A stretch of DNA of 18,019 nucleotides from an uncultured Clostridia bacterium (lineage in GTDB: Bacteria; Bacillota; Clostridia; TANB77; CAG-508). The notes beneath the pieces were generated by a model that saw only the letters and a program-made list of their open reading frames with translations, was not told where the DNA came from and made no database searches. The stretch is taken from the NCBI GenBank assembly GCA_948857205.1, contig CAQPRV010000007.1, positions 1-18,019 of the forward strand, in the 5' to 3' direction. Below, piece by piece: positions 6,325 to 12,029 of this stretch. Position numbers and translations under genes: made by a program. The first letter of the stretch is position 1; every line of letters begins with the position of its first letter.

Positions 6325-7224
6325 ATGAAAGAATTCATAGTAAAAGATGGAGAAAATAATATAAGAATAGATATATATTTATCAAAAAAAGATAAAGAAA
6401 TATCAAGAGTAGCAATACAAAGGTTAATAAAAGAAGAAAAAATATTAGTAAACTCAAAGAAAACAAAACCATCATATACAGTTCAAACAAATGACAAAAT
6501 AACAGTAGAAAAAGAAGAAACAAAAGATACATCAATAAAGGCACAAAAAATACCAATAGAAATAATATATGAAGATTCAGATATAATAGTGGTAAACAAA
6601 CCAAAAGGAATGGTGGTACATCCTGCAAATGGTAATCCAGATGGAACTTTAGTAAATAGTTTAATGGATATATGTAAAGACTCTTTATCAGGAATAGGAG
6701 GAGAAAAAAGACCAGGAATAGTACATAGACTAGACAAAGACACATCAGGAATACTAATAGTTGCAAAAAATGACAAAAGTCATATAAACCTAAGTGATCA
6801 AATAAAAAATCATGAAGTAGAGAAAACTTATATAGCCTTTGTAAAGGGCTATATAAAAGAAAATGAAGCAACAATAAACATGCCAATAGGAAGAAGCACA
6901 AAAGACAGAAAAAAAATGGCAGTTGTACGAAATGGAAAACAAGCGATAACACATTTTAAAGTAATAAAAAGATATAAAAATTACACCTTATTAGAAGTAA
7001 AAATAGAAACAGGAAGAACGCACCAAATAAGAGTACATTTAGCACAAATAGGATATCCAATAGTAGGAGATAGCACCTATTCAAATGGAAAAAATGAATG
7101 GGGAATAGTAGGGCAATGTTTACATGCCAAAAGTCTAAAATTTAAACATCCAACAACAGGAAAAGAAATGTACCTAGAAGCAAAAATACCAGAGTATTTT
7201 GAGAAATTAATAGAGAATCCTTAA
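6325..7224 (+). CDS. rluD: Large-subunit rRNA pseudouridine synthase, RluD/RluA family
   Basis: The enzyme isomerises uridines of 23S rRNA to pseudouridine. An S4 RNA-binding domain (about 1-62) is followed by the catalytic domain: NKPKGMVVHP (91-100), GIVHRLDKDTSG with catalytic D137, IETGRTHQIRVHLA (228-240) and PIVGDSTY (245-252). The 299-aa length is normal for the family. AAAGGA with 5-base spacing precedes the ATG. It lies 46 bases after lspA in the same operon. Similarity to RluD is clear, but the exact uridines modified cannot be read from the sequence. Confidence 0.93.
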   Translation: MKEFIVKDGENNIRIDIYLSKKDKEISRVAIQRLIKEEKILVNSKKTKPSYTVQTNDKITVEKEETKDTSIKAQKIPIEIIYEDSDIIVVNKPKGMVVHPANGNPDGTLVNSLMDICKDSLSGIGGEKRPGIVHRLDKDTSGILIVAKNDKSHINLSDQIKNHEVEKTYIAFVKGYIKENEATINMPIGRSTKDRKKMAVVRNGKQAITHFKVIKRYKNYTLLEVKIETGRTHQIRVHLAQIGYPIVGDSTYSNGKNEWGIVGQCLHAKSLKFKHPTTGKEMYLEAKIPEYFEKLIENP

Positions 7225-7257
7225 AAGATAAATTATATAAAAAAGGAGAAAAGAGTT

Positions 7258-7986
7258 TTGGAAGAAATAAGACTGCAAAAATATTTAGCAGAAGGTGGAA
7301 TAGCATCAAGAAGAAAAGCAGAAGAATTAATTTTACAAGGAAAAATAACTATAAATGATATAAAAGTTTCGGAATTAGGGACAAAAGTAAATCCAAAAAA
7401 AGATATAATAAAATATAATGGAAAAAAAGTAGAAATACAAGATGAATTAGTATATATTTTATTAAATAAACCAATAGGATATGTAACAACTGTTAAAGAT
7501 CAATTTAATAGAGAAACTATATTAGATTTAGTAAAAGTAAAAAAAAGATTAGTACCAGTAGGAAGATTAGACATGTATACCTCAGGAGCCTTAATACTTA
7601 CAAATGATGGAGACTTTGTGTATAAGCTTACACATCCAAAACATGAGATAGATAAAACTTATACAGTTACAATAAAAGGAATAGTAAAAAAGGAAGAAAT
7701 TGAGCAACTAAAAAAAGGTATAAAGATAGAAGATTATCTTACAAAACCTGCAAAAGTTAAAATTCTAAAAACAGACGAAGAAAAAAATATATCAAGATTA
7801 GAAATCACAATTCACGAAGGAAAAAATAGGCAAGTAAGAAAAATGTGTGAAGCAATAGGGCATAAAGTCTTAGCTTTACATAGAAGTAAAATAGGCGATA
7901 TTATAGTAAAAGACTTGCCACTTGGAAAATGGAGATATTTAACAAAGAAAGAGGTAGACAATTTTAGTAAATACTTATATAATTAA
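7258..7986 (+). CDS. rluB: rRNA pseudouridine synthase, RsuA/RluB family
   Basis: The 242-aa product has an N-terminal S4 domain (RLQKYLAEGGIASRRKAEEL, 5-24) and the RsuA-type catalytic motif VGRLDMYTSGALILTNDG with D105 (101-118). EGKNRQVRKM (187-196) matches the conserved C-terminal motif. It probably modifies the 23S peptidyl-transferase region (family knowledge). The start is TTG behind AAGGAG with spacing 9. It sits 33 bases after rluD. In many Firmicutes rluB lies next to scpB; here it follows lspA-rluD instead. RsuA or RluE specificity cannot be excluded. Confidence 0.88.
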   Translation: MEEIRLQKYLAEGGIASRRKAEELILQGKITINDIKVSELGTKVNPKKDIIKYNGKKVEIQDELVYILLNKPIGYVTTVKDQFNRETILDLVKVKKRLVPVGRLDMYTSGALILTNDGDFVYKLTHPKHEIDKTYTVTIKGIVKKEEIEQLKKGIKIEDYLTKPAKVKILKTDEEKNISRLEITIHEGKNRQVRKMCEAIGHKVLALHRSKIGDIIVKDLPLGKWRYLTKKEVDNFSKYLYN

Positions 7987-8021
7987 GAAGAAACACAAGA
8001 AAAAGGAGAAAAAGAGAACAA

Positions 8022-8825
8022 ATGAATACCCTAAAATTTGTACCAGAAGGTTGGAATAATGAAATAACAACAATAGATAAAAAAAATATAGAACATTATA
8101 TGCAAAAAGGACAAATCTTGCAAGGTTTAGTAAAAGAATGTGACACAAAATATAACTTGCATATAAAATTAGAAAATGGTTTAAATGGAATTATGCCAAG
8201 AGAAGAAATAGAAGCAATAAATATAGAAGAAGATGGACTACCAAAAGAAAATTTATGTACAGGAAAAGTACATAAATTTGTACAATTCAAAGTTAAAGAA
8301 ATAGAAGAAAATAACAATATAATCTTAACAAGAAAAGAAGTTCAAAAGGAAGCCTTGAACTGGATAAAAAACGAGTTAAAAGAAGGAGAAATAGTAACAG
8401 GAATTGTAAAAAACATTAAGTCCTATGGAGCCTTTATAGAGATTGGTGGAGGTATTGTTGGATTAGCACACATTGAAGATTTATCTGTTGCAAGAATAAA
8501 ATCACCATATGAAAGACTAAAAATTGGACAAAAAGTAGATGTTATGATAAAATCTATAAATAGAGATAGTGGAAAAATAATATTATCTCGAAAAGAAACT
8601 TTAGGAACTTGGGAGGAAAATGCTAAAAATTTTACAGAAGGGACCAAAGCAAAAGGAATAGTTAGAGAAACAGAAAAGAACAAAAATGGCATATTTATAG
8701 AATTAGCACCAAACTTAGTAGGAATGGCAGAATACCAAGAAGGCTTACAATATGGTCAAGACATACAAGTTTTCATTAAAAGAATTGACAATATAAAGAA
8801 AAAAGTAAAACTTATAATTATTTAA
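8022..8825 (+). CDS. S1 RNA-binding domain protein (RpsA-like, three S1 repeats)
   Basis: The 267-aa product contains three S1/OB repeats. The first (about 27-105) is degenerate, with GLVKECDTKYNLHIKLENG and a tail NNNIILTRKE. The second (about 118-192) is canonical: GEIVTGIVKNIKSYGAFIEI ... GLAHIEDLS ... DSGKIILSRKE. The third (about 203-266) is divergent and ends the protein. This resembles the short S1-like proteins of Firmicutes, which bind mRNA or rRNA and are half the size of E. coli S1. AAGGAG lies 13 bases ahead of the ATG, a long spacing. It closes the rRNA-modification operon, 35 bases after rluB, which fits a ribosome-linked role. Confidence 0.8.
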   Translation: MNTLKFVPEGWNNEITTIDKKNIEHYMQKGQILQGLVKECDTKYNLHIKLENGLNGIMPREEIEAINIEEDGLPKENLCTGKVHKFVQFKVKEIEENNNIILTRKEVQKEALNWIKNELKEGEIVTGIVKNIKSYGAFIEIGGGIVGLAHIEDLSVARIKSPYERLKIGQKVDVMIKSINRDSGKIILSRKETLGTWEENAKNFTEGTKAKGIVRETEKNKNGIFIELAPNLVGMAEYQEGLQYGQDIQVFIKRIDNIKKKVKLIII

Positions 8826-8833
8826 AAATAAAA

Positions 8834-8878
8834 ACTTATATTGTATTATAAATATTCGACAATATAAGTAAAAGGAGG
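8834..8878 (+). promoter_or_regulatory. Leader hairpin directly ahead of a strong ribosome site
   Basis: ACTTATATTGT (8834-8844) pairs with ACAATATAAGT (8859-8869) over 11 bp with a 14-base loop. AAAGGAGG follows four bases later (to 8878) and the ATG is at 8887. There is no T run, so it is a poor terminator; it may separate or regulate the downstream gene. Confidence 0.4.
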
Positions 8879-8886
8879 AATTTAAA

Positions 8887-9825
8887 ATGGTAGAAGATAA
8901 CCAAATTAAAGCACAAGTATCACCTTTCGCAATAAGAGAAGGAGAAATTAAAACCTTTGATGGAAAAGATGGATATGTATCAATGAATCAAATTGTACAC
9001 AAAATAAATATTGGACATATAAATGAAATTCATTTTGCAATATTAGACTTAGTAAATGAATTCGAATTCATAACATCAAGACAATTATATCAAATGCTTG
9101 AAATTAAAGGTATTGATCCAAAGTCACAAGACAAATTGAATAATAAATTAGATCAATTAGTAAAATCAAAAATATTAACAAGATATTACTTTACTTCTGA
9201 TGAGGGAAAAGGAATATATAGAATATATTGTTTAGAAAAAATGGGAAAATATTTATTAACTTCAAAAGAAATAGAATGTAAATGGCAACCATCTGACAAT
9301 ACAAAACCAGTAGGAATGATTAAAAAAAGGTTAGCTGGAAATCAAACTTTAATAGCTTACTTAAGAAAAGTAAAAGCTTTTGATAGTTATACAGTAAAAC
9401 CAGCAATTACTGCAAAAATGTCAGGAAAAATATTTAAAGCATCAGGTGGCTCTGTAAAATTAACTAAGAATAATAAATCAATTCAGTTTGTATTTGAAGC
9501 TGTAAGAAGAGAACTAGATTGGAAAAAGAAATTAGTAGACAAAATGAGATTATATAAAGATTTTTATGAGAATTTTGTAATGGGAGATTCAGGTTATTCA
9601 ACCTTACCACAACTAATTATAATTTGTGAAGATGAAAAACATATGGCAGAAACGTTTAAAGAGATAGTTACAAATCAAGTAGAAATTCCACAAATAAAAC
9701 TTTATTTTACTACTGATTTAAGACAAAATAAAGAAACCTTAGAAGAAACTTTAGCAGAATTTAAATTGGTTGATGGAAAATATAAAATGGAAGATGTAGA
9801 ACTTAAATTATTAGGAATGGAATAG
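8887..9825 (+). CDS. Winged-helix protein, possibly replication-relaxation-like
   Basis: The 312-aa protein begins with a probable winged helix (about 40-100): HFAILDLVNEFEFITSRQLYQML, then LDQLVKSKILTRYYF and a wing leading to LEKMGKYLLTS. The pattern of a DNA-reading helix, a paired arginine/tyrosine strand and a G-K-Y-L turn recalls the replication-relaxation family of plasmid and ICE proteins. The rest (about 145-312) has MIKKRLAGNQTLIAYLRKV, an alpha/beta part with LPQLIIICEDEKH (about 239-251) and an acidic end; I see no nuclease or ATPase motif. AAAGGAGG gives a strong start. The assignment to a named family is weak; a DNA-binding role is likely but unproven. Confidence 0.5.
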   Translation: MVEDNQIKAQVSPFAIREGEIKTFDGKDGYVSMNQIVHKINIGHINEIHFAILDLVNEFEFITSRQLYQMLEIKGIDPKSQDKLNNKLDQLVKSKILTRYYFTSDEGKGIYRIYCLEKMGKYLLTSKEIECKWQPSDNTKPVGMIKKRLAGNQTLIAYLRKVKAFDSYTVKPAITAKMSGKIFKASGGSVKLTKNNKSIQFVFEAVRRELDWKKKLVDKMRLYKDFYENFVMGDSGYSTLPQLIIICEDEKHMAETFKEIVTNQVEIPQIKLYFTTDLRQNKETLEETLAEFKLVDGKYKMEDVELKLLGME

Positions 9826-9845
9826 CTAGAAAGAAAATGAAAAAT

Positions 9846-9904
9846 AACTGTTACAAAACTAAGATTTTGTAACAGTTTGCACTGTGTACAAGATCTTAGT
9901 TTTG
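9846..9904. terminator. Overlapping, mutually exclusive hairpins between convergent genes
   Basis: Hairpin A pairs AACTGTTACAAAA (9846-9858) with TTTTGTAACAGTT (9865-9877), 13 bp, loop of 6. Read on the minus strand it runs into TTATTTTTC, a fair terminator for the minus-strand acyltransferase gene. Hairpin B pairs 9854-9871 with 9887-9904, 18 pairs with one G-T wobble, topped by ACAGT/ACTGT (9872-9876, 9881-9885). The two share bases and cannot form together. Confidence 0.7.
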
Positions 9905-9918
9905 GTATTATATATAAT

Positions 9919-10497
9919 TTACAAATTATATATAATATTTATTAGTTTAGATGCTTCTTTATTAAGTAATTCTTTATTTTTTAAAGCTTTAATATCAGGA
10001 ATAAATGCATTACCAAAGGTTACAGTTACTTTTGAAAAATAGCGAGGTCTTTGCGTTATGTGAACTGGTATAATTGGAAGTTTCGTTAAATTAGAAATAC
10101 AAATAGCACCAGTTTTTGTATTTCTTTTATTATATTTATAATTGTCTTCATAGATTCCACATTCTGGAAAAATAAGAAACCTAATGTTATTATGCTCTTT
10201 AAGTAATTTTAAAATTTGTTTTGTACCTTTTATATCTTTTTTTTCTCTTTCAATAGGAATAGCATTATGGTAGGTCAGAAAATTGGCAACAAATTTATTT
10301 CTAAAAAGTTCAGATTTTGCTACACTATACATATTTTCTATTTTAGGATATAGAAATATAGGGTCAAAAATTCTAGAATGATTTGGACATATAATACATT
10401 TATCATATTTATCTAAAATTTCTAAATTGTTATATTTTATATGAAACAAAATATGACAAACAAAGTCTATTATTATATTTCTTATTAACTTATACAA
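9919..10497 (-). CDS. 1-acyl-sn-glycerol-3-phosphate acyltransferase-like (PlsC family)
   Basis: The product of about 192 aa begins with a hydrophobic membrane-association segment and carries the acyltransferase box NHSRIFD (N39 H40 to D45), a later IPIERE, the FPEG-like box LIFPECGIY and the LPIIPVHI motif. It would acylate lysophosphatidic acid or a related lysolipid at the membrane. The usual Gly after FPE is Cys here, with Gly one position later. An ORF opens at a TTG at 10515, but AAAGGA overlaps that point and is spaced 9 bases from the TTG at 10497, so I prefer 10497. A long hairpin lies at its 3' side. The family is clear; exact specificity is not. Confidence 0.8.
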   Translation of the reverse strand: MYKLIRNIIIDFVCHILFHIKYNNLEILDKYDKCIICPNHSRIFDPIFLYPKIENMYSVAKSELFRNKFVANFLTYHNAIPIEREKKDIKGTKQILKLLKEHNNIRFLIFPECGIYEDNYKYNKRNTKTGAICISNLTKLPIIPVHITQRPRYFSKVTVTFGNAFIPDIKALKNKELLNKEASKLINIIYNL

Positions 10498-10526
10498 TAC
10501 AAACAATCCTTTCAATTACAAAATTT

Positions 10527-10567
10527 TTTTATAAAATAGGAAAGTCATACTTTCCTATTTTATAAAA
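10527..10567. terminator. 19-bp perfect stem with a CAT loop
   Basis: Bases 10527-10545 pair perfectly with 10549-10567, leaving only CAT as loop. It lies downstream of the patatin remnant and 12 bases beyond the 5' end of the acyltransferase ORF. A-T-rich ends give T runs on both strands, so it may terminate either way. Confidence 0.65.
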
Positions 10568-10625
10568 GCTATAATCGCTAGCCTTTGAGATTTTCTCCTT
10601 ACAGTCGAAAACTCAAATCGGGCGA
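10568..10625. other. GC-richer noncoding insert with a central stem
   Basis: 24 of 57 bases at 10571-10627 are G or C, clearly above the surroundings. TTTGAG plus TTTTC (10584-10595, one bulge) pairs with GAAAA plus CTCAAA (10607-10617). No ORF is visible on either strand. It sits between two larger hairpins, so the whole 10527-10664 segment may be one repeat element or structured RNA. Confidence 0.35.
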
Positions 10626-10664
10626 GAACAAATTAAAGAAAATCAAAGATTTTCTTATTTGTTC
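10626..10664 (-). terminator. Hairpin at the 3' end of the patatin remnant
   Basis: GAACAAAT (10626-10633) pairs with ATTTGTTC (10657-10664), and AGAAAATC (10637-10644) with GATTTTCT around an AAA loop, separated by a small internal bulge. On the minus strand it begins within the last codons of the patatin frame. Confidence 0.5.
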
Positions 10665-11125
10665 TTAAAAATTTGACTAGAATATTTCATTATGGCTTCA
10701 TAACCACATTTTTCACAATATTCTAGTTCGCTAAATCCTCCAAATACTTTAGACTTTTGAACATCTACTTCAATCCATAAATCAGCTTCCTTTTTTTGAA
10801 AATATAAGCTGGAGCGTCTCATTGATTGAAAAGTTTCTGTAAAGGCAGAAAGAAAGTGTATTTTTTGTTTTTCTTGAGTGTTATAGTATTTTGGTTCAAT
10901 TCCAATAACAAAATTAGAGAATTGTTTAAGTGGCAAAACTGGTGTATTACTTGTAATCCCACCATCCATCATATAATGAAATTTATTATCTATACATATT
11001 TTATGTGGTGTAAAAATTACAGGAATTGCAGAAGAACTGCGAATTGCTTCTGAAATAGGTCTATTTGTATAATAAGGAAATTCCCTAATATTTTGAATAG
11101 AAGAATTATAGCACAAATGATATAG
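10655..11125 (-). pseudogene. 5'-truncated patatin-like phospholipase
   Basis: About 155 residues are readable. They match the second half of a patatin domain: ISEAIRSSSAIPVIFTP (residues 21-37 from the TTG at 11116) and MDGGITSNTP with the catalytic Asp (D51) in the DGG motif, then VIGIEPKYY and a C-terminal CEKCGYEA. The first half, with the oxyanion GxGxxG loop and the GxSxG nucleophile serine, is absent. Only about 40 bases separate the frame from the YtaF gene, and no ribosome site precedes the TTG. The frame is closed upstream by TAA at 11128-11126. This is most likely a deletion remnant and inactive; family length is usually 250-300 aa. Confidence 0.75.
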
Positions 11126-11164
11126 TTAGGCAATTAATTTTTTGTATTTTCCATAAAGTAATTA

Positions 11165-11821
11165 TTAAACAAATAGACGAATTAGTCCAATTAAAATAAG
11201 TAAAAAACCAGATATAATTGACCAAATATTTTTAGGTAATTTAGTAAAAGAATGAAGCTTTCTTCCTATAAAATTTCCAAATTGTAAAAAGAGTAATTGA
11301 AAACTACTAATAAAAATAGGAAAAATAATAGGATTAATACCAATAATGCTACCACAAGTTCCAATACAAAAACTATCTAAAGATAAAGCTAAACTCAGAA
11401 ACAAAGCTTCTTTAGGTTCAATTATATTTGAATTATTAAAATCAGAATGAACAGGATTTTTAATAATTTTAATAGTAATTCCTAAGAATTCTAGAAAAAA
11501 ACTATAAACCTTTTCTTCCTTAACTTTTACTTTAATAGATGTATTTTTATCAGATCTACTTTGTGAAGTAGCTTGAAAGCAAATAAAAATACCCATCAAA
11601 ATTAAAATAGTTGTACCAATAAATTTTATTAATAAATCAGAAAAAATACTTTTAATCATATCACCAAACCATATAGATATTACTGAAATCATGAAAGAAA
11701 TAGCAAATAAAATAATATTTGAAATATATGATATTTTTGTATTTTTAATTCCGTATGTAATACCAATTCCAAAGGAATCTATACTACTTGATATTGCTAA
11801 GATTATTGAATTTAATAGCAT
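11165..11821 (-). CDS. ytaF: Sporulation membrane protein YtaF / MntP-like
   Basis: The 218-aa protein has two homologous halves of three membrane segments each. Both halves carry the family signature: SSSIDSFGIGITYG (11-24) and ALSLDSFCIGTCG (145-157). A loop between the halves contains a 12-residue EF-hand-like sequence, DFNNSNIIEPKE (127-138), with D127, N129, S131 and E138 at calcium-ligand positions. YtaF is conserved in spore formers and related to the manganese exporter MntP; its transport role is not settled to my knowledge. ATG 11821 is preferred over the TTG at 11851 because GAGGTG precedes it. It is divergent from a Ca2+-ATPase gene, suggesting a shared cation theme (inference). 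Confidence 0.8.
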   Translation of the reverse strand: MLLNSIILAISSSIDSFGIGITYGIKNTKISYISNIILFAISFMISVISIWFGDMIKSIFSDLLIKFIGTTILILMGIFICFQATSQSRSDKNTSIKVKVKEEKVYSFFLEFLGITIKIIKNPVHSDFNNSNIIEPKEALFLSLALSLDSFCIGTCGSIIGINPIIFPIFISSFQLLFLQFGNFIGRKLHSFTKLPKNIWSIISGFLLILIGLIRLFV

Positions 11822-12029
11822 AAAAACACCTCTTACAACATAATATGACAAAAAAACAATAAAGTTCTTATAATAAAAAAAGAATAAAGGATTTAATTAA
11901 TTTACTTTATAGATATTTGTAACTACAGGGGGAAAAAGAATTTTCTAATAATTTAAAAGAATATATTTGTAATAAATTTAGTACAAGCCACATATAGTTT
12001 AATATAAACTTTACAAAGGAGAGTGTAAT

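Noticed and set aside
6335..6952. 205-aa minus-strand ORF
   Set aside because: It is a Leu/Phe-rich shadow of rluD, with no ribosome site; the plus-strand gene has clear motifs.
9846..9904. dif-like or attachment site
   Set aside because: Its sequence does not resemble the Firmicutes dif pattern, and the symmetry is that of RNA hairpins.
11822..11851. TTG start for ytaF
   Set aside because: GAGGTG lies inside that extension and is correctly placed for the ATG at 11821.
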